Shown: positions 1-11,800 of the stretch, one piece after another
Position numbering within the stretch: position 1 is the first letter of the stretch
How the letters are laid out: every line of letters starts with the position of its first letter
Notes under the pieces: model-generated
What the model was told of the DNA's origin: nothing
The model's database searches: none
What the model saw: only the letters and a program-made list of their open reading frames with translations
Position numbers and translations under genes: made by a program
Source: Hyphochytrium catenoides
Lineage: Eukaryota; Sar; Hyphochytriomycetes; Hyphochytriales; Hyphochytriaceae
DNA length: 36,144 bases
NCBI GenBank assembly: GCA_900088475.1
Contig: FLMG01002864.1
Coordinates: 104,238-140,381, forward strand
Reading direction: 5' to 3'

Positions 1-625
1 TGCCAAACCTCAAAGCGGAACTCCTGGGAGAGTTATTCCCTGAGTTCTACCGTTTCTGCTTCACATTCTCGCTGAACGAAGGAGAGTATAGCGTGCCTAA
101 GGTGCGACTTTGTCCCCTTCATCGTGTCCTCTTGATATTCGAACCGGTAGCATAAAAAGCTTTGGTGGCGGTTTCTTCCGCTCACAGAATCTGTTCGCCT
201 CCCATGACACATAATTGGATGGAAGATACGGCCAGATCTAATCGGGGACTTGTATGCAGGAATGGGCTGTTCCCTTATGGCTTGCAATCCTGAAAGATCA
301 GTATCCAGTAGCTACCTACTGGTGCACATTTCTAGAGGTAAAGTAGCTCACTTGCTGTCTAGGGGCTTGACGTTGGTGGATGCTGACCAATTTTCTGTAG
401 CAAAGACCCGACATCGAGACTGTTGACGAGGAGTTATGGACGGAGTTTTTTATTTATTTGAGGCGTCAGGAGACCATACAACCCCACGATGAAGGGTAAG
501 CCTGAGCCCTACTCCCCGATAATAGATGGGCTCATAACCCTCATCTCTGCAGCCCAAAGCTTGGCCCTCTTCTAGAGCAATTTCAGTCATGGCTGCTGGA
601 CAGCAAGAACATGATATCGTTATAG
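1..625 (+). CDS. DCN1-like protein (cullin neddylation factor), 3' part
   Basis: This is the C-terminal part of a DCUN1D/Dcn1-family protein, which acts as a scaffold E3 that promotes NEDD8 transfer onto cullins. The gene runs in from outside the window. I read four exons: 1-101, 260-337, 401-495 and 553-625, with TAG at 623-625. The phases agree across every junction. Recognisable blocks are an LKAELLGELFPEFYRFCFTF stretch, equivalent to the family's LK...FKxFYxFTFxFA motif. A W-rich block follows (EWAVPLWLAIL), matching the AIxYWxLxL segment of the PONY domain. Next is an ELWTEFFIYL helix, then a DEGPKLGPLLEQF tail resembling the family's DEEGAWPVLIDDF ending. The family is assigned from memory of conserved blocks, not from a search. 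Only about 115 residues are visible, so the N-terminal half cannot be judged. It is convergent with NOC4 downstream. Confidence 0.75.
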
Positions 626-1051
626 CTCCGTCTCCCAAGAAGTCAAACTCTGGTATCTATCTCTCGTCCGGTGCCTCTCGTTGTCGATCTGCATTGCAGA
701 TCGAACACATCCCTACCAGCAGTGCTTAGCTTTCGCGACGGCACTATCAAAGATATTTATTCCATCTAATTATGTGGCCTATCCATGCAGAGCCCTGCTA
801 CGCTTTCCATTGCGTAATGTTGCCCTGCTACGCTTTCCATTGCGTACCTCCACCCATTCACACATAGCTCTCGTAGGAGAAGTGTACGGGAAAGGTTTGT
901 CGTTCTAAGCATCCTGGTTAAAGGCCTTTCGATACCAATGGAGGCAACGGCATGCAAGAGCAACAGCTTCACATCTAGCCCACCAGGATGGATTCTTTCC
1001 ACAGGATGCTGAGCGTTGCACATTGAAAAGCGAAATTACTTTATGCTGTGG
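626..1051. other. Convergent intergenic region
   Basis: These 426 bases lie between the stop codons of the DCN1-like gene and NOC4, so both 3' untranslated regions and their polyadenylation signals should be here. I see no supported coding sequence. The only obvious structure is a short direct repeat at 792-846. Confidence 0.6.
792..846. repeat. 25-bp direct repeat, two copies
   Basis: A 25-base unit beginning gccctgctacgc and ending ttgcgta occurs exactly twice, at 792-816 and 822-846, with a five-base spacer. It lies in the intergenic region between two convergent genes. No function is evident; it may be a simple local duplication. Confidence 0.9.
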
Positions 1052-3907
1052 TTACTTCATGCTAAATGCAAATGCAGATGACAACACGTCTTCCTCATCA
1101 AATAAGCCTGTTGGAGCGCGAAAGTTGAGTGGGGGGCCCTTCTTCTCCTTCGCCGAAATTTGTTGGTCAAACAACACCTTGTAAGTGAAGTCAACGAACT
1201 CAGAAAGCTCGTACTTCGGTTGCTTCTCTATTTTCTCCTCAAACGCCTGCAGAGTCTGGTGTTAGGACTGGAGGTCTACGTAACAAAGAGGCATGCCAGA
1301 GTAGAGCCAAAATGGTATCGACTAAACCTCGAGGACTAAGAAGAGAGGGAGTTTAAGAGACAATAGGTGCATCTGGCAGTAAGTTTTTTGTCCATACCGC
1401 CCCCATTGTGGCCACAGCAGGGTTATAATGGCTCTTCATGGTATGGAGCTCCCAAAGAGAGCTATCAAGTGCCCCACACTTTGCCATATCCAAAAGCTCT
1501 GGACGGAAAGGATCTCTTCCAGTGGAATCTGTGTTTCGTTCGCCAGTGCGGTGAATAAGTATCCGCAGCTCCGGGTGCCTCAGGAGCTGGTTGGAGGCGA
1601 ACGGCATGATGAATAGGAGAGCCGCGGGTGGAGCTGTCAAGCTCATGCGTGACAACTTTTTGACAAAAGCTGCCACCACATAGATTGGGAGGTGTGAGGA
1701 AGACAAAAAGAGATCGAGGAGGTAGAAGAACCTCGCCCTGCATGAGTAGAGTCAGGTGTTACTTTGATTGATATGAATGGAAGCGCAAGCCAAGGGCTAG
1801 ATGTTGAAGGAACACAAGTGAACACATTAGTATGGGTGGAAGAGTGCTTGACGTGGGCGATAGTCGTTTGGGAAGCCCATACCTGTACTGAGCATGCAGG
1901 ACGGATGGTTCGAGCAGCGAGTAGAGCTTATCATAGAACTTGGGGTAGTCTAGATTGTGCTCGGTGATAAGGACAAAGAGCCCATTCAGAGCTAGAAGGC
2001 TATCCGCTCCGCCTACCGCAGCCAGGATAGAAGATATAGAGACACAGTCAAGAAGCAAAGTGAGAACAAGCTCAGCGCAATAGCCCCTGATCCTGGCAGC
2101 GACGAGCTTACCGAGGTTGTATGAGTCTGTAAGAAAGTCCGAAAGGAGGATGGGCTGCGACATGAACGGAATCACCTTCTCCGGAAGACGTAGTAGGATT
2201 TTCCGATACACTTCTTTGGCCAGCGGAAGACGCAGGAGCGCAACCCAAGCGGCACTGAAGGCTTTCTTCACACTTTTGCTGTTGAACGCTGTGTGCCTGT
2301 CCCCATGGTCTAGCTCTGAAGCTTTTCGCTTCCCGCCAGTATCTTCATCTGGCAAAGAGAAAGTCTAAACAGTGAGGATCCACACCTATTTGAGAGGGAG
2401 CAAAGATGTGGACTGAACCTACCGCTGCTCTCCTCACTCTCTTCCTCTTCGGACACCCTGGCCAGCCTGGGTCGAAGAGAGTCTCCAACATCTACTAGAA
2501 GGGTATCTAAGCTTAAGAAGTACTGTTGCGGTTTAACCTGTCCATGCAAACCGTGAGCTTTACATGACAAGATAGAGTGACAGACCGTCATTCCACTTAC
2601 GCATGTAAGGAGGTCAAAGGCATTAGTAGAGAAGTCCTCAGGCGAGCATTTATCTAATTCCGACGGCCCCTCCGCTCCTGCTTGCAAGGATTTATTCTGC
2701 ATACTTCTTCTTTTCGTCTCTATGAGGCTGTGAATATTGGCCAGCTAGAGGTGACGTTAGGCGGCCTGAATGAGGTAGCGGCCAGGCATACCGGAAAGGC
2801 AACAAAGGTAGAAAAAGGTAACAACAGGGGCCGCAGCAGTTGGCTTCTTCAACAAATTGTAATGAAACACTTACCAGGTAGTGCCGGACGTCAGCGTAAG
2901 GTGCAACATATTCTCCCTTGAACACGCTTAGCAGCTCACCCTTCAGGTGGCTGGTGATAAGCTACAGTTGTAAGGGGCGATCCCAATCATCAGGACAGTG
3001 GAGTCACGTAGGCGGGTTCGAGAGCCAGTGCCAACACAAGAATAGTTTTTCGGAGAGGATGAAGGCGTTGGAGGACACATGTTTGACAAACGAAGGAAGA
3101 ACAAAGAGGCAGCATGGAGGACGTACCAGCTTCTTCACGACACGGGAGAACGTCTCGTTTCCGAACCTTTTATCTTCAAAACCTTTCAGATCGCCCTCTC
3201 GAGCCACGAACTCCATCAACGTCCGAAGTGAGAGGACCTTCAGACAGGGCCGAATGACATAAGTTGATATGAAAGGGATTAAAGCCAACTCTTTAATAGA
3301 GAAGGATTAGGAAGTAAGACGGCCGGCGACACACCTGCAGATGTGTGTCTTGGGAATCGAGTAACCGCAATAAATAGTCAAAGTACTTGGACGCTTGGCT
3401 CCACAACCAGCTCCTGAACTTCTCAAGAGGAGAATCTCCTCCAGCTTCCGCATCTTCTTCAACACCTTCAGTGAGTGTCTTCCTTTTTTTTCCTGGGTTA
3501 ATGCTACTCAGCCTTCCCAAGAAGTGACGGTCAACAGGTCTCGGGAGCGATTGCCTTACTCTGTGCTGCCCTGAGATCTCCGTTGTCAATCCAGTAAATA
3601 AATAGCCTCCTAAGAGAGTTTAGTGCAGCCTGCCGAATCGCCGCAACCTGCAAGAGACTATGTCAGGAACTTAATAGACCTCCATCCTCGTGTCAACAGT
3701 CTCACCTCTGACTTCTGCAGCAGCTTCTGAAGCTCCAGTATTCCTGCAGAGGAGAGTGTGAGCTCTAAGAACGGGATGATAAGCTCTCTTAAACTGACCA
3801 TTAGCCTCGGTAGTCGACCCTTTTATCCGCGTCTCCGATAACTTTATCCTAGCGACGACGGCTTCCGTGTCCTCCTTTTCTTCCTTCTTCTCAGGAACCC
3901 TCCCCAT
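1052..3907 (-). CDS. NOC4: Nucleolar complex protein 4 (NOC4), CBF/MAK21 family
   Basis: NOC4 partners with NOP14 in 40S ribosomal subunit maturation in the nucleolus. I read twelve exons in coding order: 3907-3799, 3743-3706, 3647-3560, 3492-3335, 3237-3127, 2961-2875, 2744-2601, 2522-2423, 2348-2112, 2012-1883, 1737-1398 and 1255-1052. These total 1746 bases, or 581 residues, against roughly 516 in the human protein. The CBF domain lies in the last four exons. Diagnostic blocks are SLLALNGLFVLITEHNLDYP, FYDKLYSLLEPSV, LFLSSSHLPIYVVAAFVKKL, LTAPPAALLFIMPF and LDSSLWELHTMKSHY, all close to animal NOC4L. Acidic and lysine-rich linkers (EEEESEESS; KKRK) suit a nucleolar protein. Exon 8 could instead begin at 2537, adding five residues. 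The start at 3907 is the first ATG in frame but is less certain than the rest, because it overlaps the start of an opposite-strand gene. Confidence 0.9.
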
Positions 3908-4462
3908 GGCTGACAAGGCTACTTTTGCACCAGACACCTGGCACGCGCTATGCTCTCGACTTCTGCTTCACCGCTATCCCGTCACTCCAGAAGAGGCCCA
4001 AGAGTGTGCTACCTTGACTTCGAGACTTCGAGACCAAGCTGCCAATAATCTTCACTTCAAGCTCAGTTGATGTCTCTCTCTTCGCAGCATGTCCAGCATC
4101 AGAATCTCTTGCGAACAACCAACCAAAAGGACACAACTACAGGGGGAGGAGTGGATAGCTCACGGGGGAAGGCTGAACCCTTAAGTGAACCCTTAACACT
4201 AGTCCAGGGGTTGGTCTAGAGTGCTACTATCTGCTATCTATGAGTGCTGTACAAGCTTCATGAGCTTCAAGAGTCTCCCCAATAGTTCTATCTCACTGGC
4301 GCTCATCAGCAGGCGTCGCTTGCAGATGAAGCTCCAACAACCCTCCTTTGTCTACTCAGTGTCCTACGTTCTCCTGACTTGGCCATTTCAACCAGCGAAG
4401 CTCACATTCATCCCACTTTGGAGACGTTAATCGAAGATCGGAACGGCGTGCTCAGCACTTAA
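3906..4462 (+). CDS. Possible small protein of about 112 residues, family unknown
   Basis: This is a tentative three-exon model: 3906-4065, 4143-4184 and 4326-4462, ending in TAA. The first exon is open for 53 codons from ATG and reads as a normal soluble, helical protein (APDTWHALCSRLLLHR, then TPEEAQECATLTSRLRDQAA). The last exon also reads well (TTLLCLLSVLRSPDLA, then IHPTLETLIEDRNG). Both inferred introns keep phase 1, with GTTGAT and GTGAAC donors. I recognise no family. Its ATG (3906-3908) overlaps the NOC4 start codon (3907-3905) within one CATG, so the two transcripts would have to overlap. Its stop is only 31 bases before the roadblock gene. Alternatives are that the open frames are antisense to a NOC4 5' leader, or that the last exon belongs to a longer roadblock transcript. 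Confidence 0.4.
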
Positions 4463-4493
4463 GCGCATGTTAGGGTTTGCTGCTTGACGAACA

Positions 4494-5069
4494 ATGGTTA
4501 GGGATTTCGCAAGAGTTCCACCCATGGTTACGATCTGACTTAGATTCCTTGCAGGCAGAGGATGTTACAGAAATTGTGAAGCGCATCAAGAGCCATGCAG
4601 GAGTTTTGGGGGTCATGGTAATGGACCAGCAGGAGAGGGTCATCTTCTGCGACCTCAACGACCAGCAGACCAAGGACCATGCATGCACGATTGCAGCGGT
4701 AAGTACAAGTGTTCAAGGAGCGATAGGTATTCAGCCAGTTTCTGACCTAGCGTTTTTATCCACAGCTCTCGAAAAAGGCTAGCAGCACCGTTCGCACGCT
4801 AGATCCTCAGGTATACTTTCTGTTAGCTACGTATCAAACGTCTTTATGACCTCATGATGACTGTTCAGGACGAGCTGACCTTCCTGAGGGTGCGCTCAAA
4901 GAAGTATGAGATTATGGTCGCGCCAGGTCAGATATTGAATGCTCTCGAAGTGATATTGTTCTCATAGTGTTTCTATACGGCTCTGCCATACATAGATAAG
5001 GACTATCTGATGATAGTACTTCAAGACCCCAACGTCGCTAGGGACAACATCCAACCCAACAAGAAGTGA
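4494..5069 (+). CDS. DYNLRB: Dynein light chain, roadblock/LC7 type
   Basis: This is a light chain of cytoplasmic or axonemal dynein that dimerises and binds the dynein intermediate chain. There are five exons: 4494-4496, 4555-4698, 4766-4810, 4869-4926 and 4996-5069. They total 324 bases, or 107 residues, against about 96 in animals. The match to DYNLRB1 is clear over the whole length: start MAEDVTEIVKRIKSHAGVLG, then ASSTVRTLDPQDELTFLRVR, SKKYEIMVAPDKDYLMIVLQ and DPN. A charged tail (VARDNIQPNKK) extends past the usual end. The first coding exon holds only the ATG, followed by a GTTAGG donor and a 58-base intron. I chose it because splicing to GCAGAGGAT restores the family's MAE N-terminus. 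The gene is convergent with the unassigned minus-strand gene at 5092-5698. Confidence 0.93.
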
Positions 5070-5091
5070 TAAGTCGTCATGGAAGCAAACT

Positions 5092-5698
5092 TTACAACGG
5101 AAATGTTACTATTTTTGTTAGATCAAGCAGAAACTTCAGCCATGCACTTACATCCGCGGGACTCAACAATTTGAGCATATTATATGAGCCCATAATGGCA
5201 TCAACAAGAACTGTGATGGCATGTCTGGCAGCCTCACTCCATACTATAGAGATTTCTCGTCGTCCACGCGGAAGGCTGCCCAAGGGCTGATGCACGGCTA
5301 AGACTGGACCACCGCTAATGACCTTGTCCTCTCCGCCGCATCATGCTCCAGATTTCCCAAGCGATCTCTTCGTCGACGTGATGATCTTCAAAAGATGTGT
5401 GCCGGTGCAGCGTCTGTCCCTTCGTCGATCGATTGATAACCGCGTCTGCATAAAGGTTTATTGATGGAAATCTTTCCGATGCTTTTGGTTTCAGATGAAT
5501 GTTTCAGGAATACATGTAGTGTTATCTGTTGAACATATAGAAGAGTTCCTGGTTGAATTGTTCAACATAACTTTCGATATGGTCAGAAGACGGAAAGTGT
5601 TCGCATTTCTCTCTGGATGAAGCTCTCCTTTGTTTGTCTCTCAGATATCGCTCCAGGTTGAAGATCGTCGCCTGAAGATCATTGCACTTTCTTCTCAT
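5092..5698 (-). CDS. Possible small gene, family unknown
   Basis: Three open stretches read like protein on the minus strand. 5698-5519 starts at ATG and is rich in charged residues (MRRKCNDLQATIFNLERYL). 5445-5323 contains DEEIAWEIWSMMRRRGQ. 5297-5092 contains EISIVWSEAARHAITVLVDA and ends SAWLKFLLDLTKIVTFPL then TAA. The junction 5323/5297 has a GTCATT donor, a TTAG acceptor and matching phase 1. The junction between the first two blocks is not settled: no good donor fits the required phase, so the first exon end is unknown. A GTAAGTG at the GAT codon near 5160 offers an alternative last intron. The plus strand is also open over part of this interval, which lowers confidence. I recognise no family. 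The gene would be convergent with the roadblock gene and divergent from the STK11IP-like gene at 5896. Confidence 0.4.
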
Positions 5699-5895
5699 CT
5701 AGGCTACCACTGGCCGTGTATGTCTATTATACAGAGAGAGTAGAGACCATGAAGATGGGTTAGAGTGTAGAAGAAGTGGCTTGGATTAGTCAATATCTCT
5801 CGCCTGCGATGGTCAGCGACGGCATCCAAAGACTGTCAGGATCCGCTTCTCTACAGATCTAAGTATGGAAGTTACTGCTGGGATCTGACCTGCAA

Positions 5896-8800
5896 ATGTC
5901 CCGTAGAGGCAAACCTAGTGGTCCGCCCAAAACAGGTGTGGCCGACGAGCTGGAAGCCATCTTTGGAAGTTCCTTGGCCTCGGAGTCGAAGCGGGTACGT
6001 GCCACGAACAAGCCCGAGGATAGTGTGTAAAGCCCTTACGCCCTTTAAGCCGGCCCCCGGAGGCACTCTTTCAGGTGATGCAGCCAGAGTGAGGACTCCC
6101 AGCCAAGGCGTGGTATCAAGGTATCTTGGGCTAACAGAAGAGAAAGGTGCGCCTCATTTCTACCGTGGATGGGTCGTCACCTGGTGGTCTCCCCCTGGCC
6201 CGGACCTTCTGTCATCCTGCTCGCTTAACCCTTTCCTGAAGCTGAAACGCCTCCCACCTCGTTGCCGCTCTCTACCGTCGCTGACATCCGCAAACGCTGT
6301 TTCTATTTACTTTCTGGCTTGATTCCACCCGCTACCGCATTGTCCAGAAGACAGCGCGCAAGAGGCTCTCCTTCCAAGTAAGAAGCTAGTTCGCAAATTG
6401 ACGGAGCAGCTTCGCGATCGGCTCGCTGTGGCAGAGAAGTCCCCCGGTTCAGATGTTGGACTACACATTAACTCAGCGTGCCTGCATTACCTCTGCCTCA
6501 AACTGGACTCTTATCTTGTTCCGCAAAGGAACAAAGCTGGCCTGGTGATGCGGCTTCTGTGTCTTATCAGTCTCTTGTCTGTATCTATGAGGTCCTTCAC
6601 ATCCGCATAAGCGCCTTGTCCCCTTACTTGTTATACGTGGGCTCTACTCTCTTCCATCATTCTCCACTATGCGTTCTTGCTCAATCATCTCTGACTTCCT
6701 GCTGTGCTATATCTCTCTCTCTGCCCGGTGGATTTGCGGCAGTAGGTAGAAGTCTGGTCTTTGAGGCCTAGCCATGGTGGGACAGAAGCATCGACAATGC
6801 TGTCCTCTCCCAACAGTCTTGGCGAAGGAGAAACTCAGGAGAAGATGGAAGTTCTTAGACTTTCGAACCTCCTCCCTTTGGTTGCATCTTTGGAGCTAGT
6901 CAGCCCTCCTCCAGCTAAGATACGCTTTTCCTCGAAGAGTGACCTGTCGATCTTCCCAAGCCTCCGTCATATCTCTATCAATGGGCTGAAGGGTGAAGAT
7001 ATCGTCAACCTTCACCGCCACTGTCAGAACCTTCAGGCGAGTCTTGCTATATTATTAATCCTGTTTCCCAACCGGCATTCCGTCATCGCCTTCGCTGTCT
7101 CTCTAGGATCATACCTTCATCCGCCATTAAACACTGACTTCCATCTCGTGGCGGTGTCAACTGTCTAGGAGTGTAGATTGGATCACTGTGAACTGCATTC
7201 ATTCCAGGACGTAATCGATGGCCCCATGAAATCTATCTACTGGAAGAAACTGAGAAAAATTGACGTGAGAGGAGCTTCCTTGGCGGAGAAGACCGCGCTA
7301 TCCTTTCTGCCCTATATGCATGCCCTTCAGGACCTTACTCTAGCTGAATGTGGCCTTAGAGCCCTTAGCTTTCCTCTCAAGGGACCACCTCTTCAGCGGC
7401 TAGACCTCAGACATAACGCATTGACCGATGTGAAGGGTTTGGAAAACTTGGCATCAACCCTTACGACCTTGAATATAAGAGGTAATAAACTTCGCGATCT
7501 CAAGGCTCTTTCAACCCTCCAGGCATTGAAGGTAATTCTATGGAAACAGATCTTTGTGCCCTGTTGATGATCTCTCTCTCTCTCTCTCTTTCTATCTCTT
7601 TCTATCTGTGTGTGTGTCTCTCTCTCTGCGTATGTGTGTGTGTGTGTCTCTCACTCTCTGTCCCCCATGCACACACACACATATAACCATCGACTCCTTG
7701 GTCCGCCTTGGTCACATTTCTTTTCTCAAAGTCTTTCGTCTTTTAAATTCTCGCCATGTAGATCTTGGACGTGTCGTCTAACCGGTTGAAGGACGCGAGT
7801 GTCTTAAGAGAGCTTTATAAAGCTAAACACTTGGAGTCAATATACCTCTCGGACAATCCTCTAACCCACGCTCCACTCTACAGAGTCACGGTAAGCCGAT
7901 AGGTCAATGTTGGTAGGAGAGAAGCCATGAAACACCCACGTAGAGGAGTGGATAATGCGTGGTCAGAGATAAAGACAACTTCAATTTGAGCGGCATAAAA
8001 GCTAAAGAAGATCTTAGGTTATGCAAATTCTTGGGACTCGCGTAACTCTTGATGGTCTTCCCTGGACAACCCAAGAGGTAACCTACTTCTTGAGGTCACA
8101 GCATTCTGATCTGGACTTGGTCTCCAAGCTCTTCATTCCTTGCCTTCACTAGGCCTCTCTCCTTCCAAACCTTCCCGCCAAACTGACAGCACAACTGGTA
8201 CTAACATGTTCATGGTAGTTATTGTCTCTGGCCGCTACTGAAGCCAGCACTATGAAGCCTACAAACGTTAGGATGACGGAGGTCTACATTTCTTTCTTAC
8301 AACTGAATGCTGCTTCTTGTCCTCTGGCCTTGCGGATCTCTTCTAGCTATTTACACTCTCTCCTGGGCAGATCCAAAGTGCCTTTGGCCCGTACAGTACA
8401 GTTGGCACCAGTAATAGGAATCTGTCAGCAGTTATAACTCCGAGCACCAGAACTAATGTTCGGAGGTTGCGGAGGCGGAAGGAGAGGAACAAGAAGGTAG
8501 ATAGCCAATAGAGCTTCATCGTTACCTCTTTTTCGCCCATGCTAATATACCATCATATCCTCAATTCATCTCTCTCCGGACCTTAGATAGCAGTAATTGG
8601 ACGAGGGGACTTGGTATTGAAGCCTTCTCCAAAGTCTGTGGAGTCTCTATCTCCGAACTTGCGCCACCTTTCACCAAAAGTAGACCAAGGAAGGGCTCTC
8701 AAAATGAGTGAGGGCGAGAGAAAAATAGAGACGTCAAGAGAAGTTGAAGAGAGAGGAGGAGAAAGAGCTCGGATGACCTTTGCTTCGGGTTTTGGTTCTG

Positions 8801-11800
8801 CACTCCTCGTGCCAGGAAGTATGGTGAGCCTCTATCGCTTGCTTGACGTTTTGCATGCGGCTATCTAGTTCAATGTGCATTTGCTTCTCGGCCATGCTCC
8901 TGGAAATGAAAACGAGACTTATCCCTGGCCGCCCTCACTTCCGAAATCTGCTCTTTCGGGTCGCCTTTCTGTTAGTACTTAAAAATTTCTTCACCCTAGC
9001 TTCCAGCCTAATTCTTGCATTGATTAGGTCGCTGCGCGTGGGGGCGTAGAAGGGTCTCCTGAATTGGCTTCCGTAGTCCACTCAGATGTAGGAGAGATTC
9101 CAAATCGATATCAGCCAGTGGTCAATGCAATCTTTCGTTCTGCCCTCTCTTCTTCATCTTGCTCCAGAGATAAAGAGGGTATGTTACGTCTTTTGTTGTC
9201 GTTTCAAGGAGAGCACTTCTCCTAGCCAGTAACCCTAGCTGTAAGCAGGTCTAGCTGTAGTTCAACCTTCAATGCTATAACCCACGCATTGATCTCTGTT
9301 CATAGAGCTAACAAAGGTACTTCCCTCTGTCGCTCTCATTCGCGGTCCGGGTAAACTTAACAGATGTGAAGTCATTCAGAGGCAGAAAGCTGGATAGATC
9401 AGCCGAAGAAGTTTTCAGACTTGCTTCACGGCAGGAATTGTCTGGAGAGGCTGTGCTAAACACAGTTCTTGCGGGCACTTTAGCTACATTCTACTTCCAG
9501 GTAAGGACTCATGCAGGAACGATAAGCACCCTTACCTTCAATCGCTGGCTTTGTCTGCCTTCCACCATCACGTCGAAAGTGTCCGATACGTAGCTGTATA
9601 CGGTCCATGCTGGGATGGGCAACTTAGGCAGTGACGGCTAGCTGCGGACTTTTGGAAATAACGCCTGCTTGACATACACCCATAACCCTCTTGGCAGGAT
9701 GGAGCACTGCTTTCCTGCAGAGAGCAATCCTCACTCCCAGAAGAGGTCTGGGAGCTCTCAAGCCTAAGAGCATGTGCTCTGCTGGTCTTCGAGGCCTATA
9801 CTTTTGTTCGACTTACCTTTGCCGAAAATGGCAAGGAGGTGGTGCACCATTTAGAGGTAGGTCCCTTGGTCTAAAGGGTCCCCATATATGATCTCCTTTA
9901 CATAACGTTATCAATTGAAGGACTCTAAGACTTACCTCCTCAGTTCGGTGGTCACTCTGGGTCAATCTGTTTTAAAAGATCACCACTCTGCTTCCTAATC
10001 TCACCGACTTACCCGTGCTGGCGCTCTCTCAAAATACCCTTCACAGTTTGACGAGGAAGGAAGTGGGCTCTGGTGTTGGAAGGGCCTACGATCGGTAGTG
10101 GATCAACAGGTTAATCCCTCTGTTGAGAAGATACCGGGGAGCGTGAAGGAGCCATGCAAAGGGAAGAGAGTGGTAGACTTTATCTGTATGACCTGTTCTT
10201 GCACCATATGGATGTGCGACGATTTTGGTGAGAGGCACTCTTTTGATCCTAGTTACTTTGATACACCAATCGATTCCTACAGATCTGGCATTAAGCCCTA
10301 TTATATGGAGATATCTAGCTGAAGCACCACTCTGCTCTGGCGCTTTGCTGGTAGCCCCTTGGTCTAACGTCTTCGTTCGTCCTGCCTCCATGCTTTTTCC
10401 TGCACAGGGGTCGATTCGCTAATAGGGCAGACGATACAACTATACCGCTGCTGCGTGTGCAGTAGCACGAGCCTCTTTCACGTGTCTAGTGTCGGGACCG
10501 AGGAGGATAAGGTGGAGGCCGTAGGTCAGGACCTTGACCGAGACATTGAGGGAGACAGGAAGCGAGCTGAGGATATATACGAAGCACAGGTGGAACAGCC
10601 TCCTCCGGCAAAAGTAGAGGCGCTCACATCCATAGCAAAGAGTCCCAGTGAGTCGAAAGGAGAAGGAGACGATTCAACTGCAAATGAGGGCGAATCATCT
10701 AATGGCACTCCAGTCATGGAAGAGAAACTCCATAAGCAAAGCTCCAAGAAAGGGCGATATATCTATGACATTCCCTTTATGAGCATAGAAGATTCGAGAA
10801 CCTACTTCGAGACTTACCAGGAAGAGGATGACAAACCCTCACTGCCTCCACTGGCAGAGTTCGGACAAAGAGATTCGGCTTACGGAGATGGGAAAGGAAA
10901 GGAAGGGCATGATTATCTCCAGGCCACGGAGGAGGTGTCGAGGGAGACCCTAGATAAATGGGACGAGGAGAACATAGTCCCTATGGCAACCCTTCCACTA
11001 TCGGAAGCCCAAGCATCGGAAAACCTCCCCGATTCTTCTCTCAAAAAGGCCGAAGTGCAAGGAACACCAGAGGAGACACCAACGGGGGGTGCTTCAGGGG
11101 GAAGATTAGTAGGCTCGATGGCACAGGTTGCCCTAACTATGGCCTCCACATTGGCAAATGTGTCCAGTCCAAGTCTTAGACCCATCGGTAAAGTCGTCGT
11201 CGATCGTAACAAAATTTGGGAAAGGAAGCTGAGAATTAATTGCTTTGGTGATGGGTCTTCAGCTGGTTAGCTAATGTAAAGGTAGACACGCCGGGAGGGG
11301 TCTTGGTAGAGGAAGAGAGAGTTAGAGACCGAAGTACACCCCTAAAGCGCATGTTGCATATGTAGCGGCCAAGTTGTCTGGGGGTGACATCCCCGACCTA
11401 CCTGAAGGGTTGGGGCCGCCTGGCACTACCGGAGAGGAGAAAACCAAGGAAGAGGACGAGACAGAGGATCTGTACTCCATCATGAACTCGTACAAGCCGG
11501 TGAGTTAGAGACATCCACCCCCCTTTATGTTAGGCTGACATAAGCTTTACCATTGGCTACCCTTTTTGTTGGAAGGATATCCTTTGCTGCTCACCCTTTC
11601 CAACATTATCCCTTGTGAACTCTCTATCCACCTCTTTTCTAGTCACCTCTTCTGTGATGCCTACTAGAAGCTCTTATCGGCTCAGATCGTCCTCGATCTT
11701 ATTGGTCTCACTCTCACCTGTGCCTCTCATACCTCGAGAGTTGCGTTCAACACGCAAGCTCATCCTTGTTCTCGTTGCCTCCTTACCAATTCCTGGTCAT

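Noticed and set aside
7554-7781. 75-codon Ser/Leu/Cys-rich plus-strand frame
   Set aside because: It lies in the CT/TG-rich intron of the LRR gene, and the flanking exons splice cleanly around it.
10283-10350. Possible extra exon in the STK11IP-like gene
   Set aside because: It fits the upstream phase but needs a weak acceptor at 10440 afterwards. Splicing 10227 directly to 10408 uses a much better acceptor and keeps phase.
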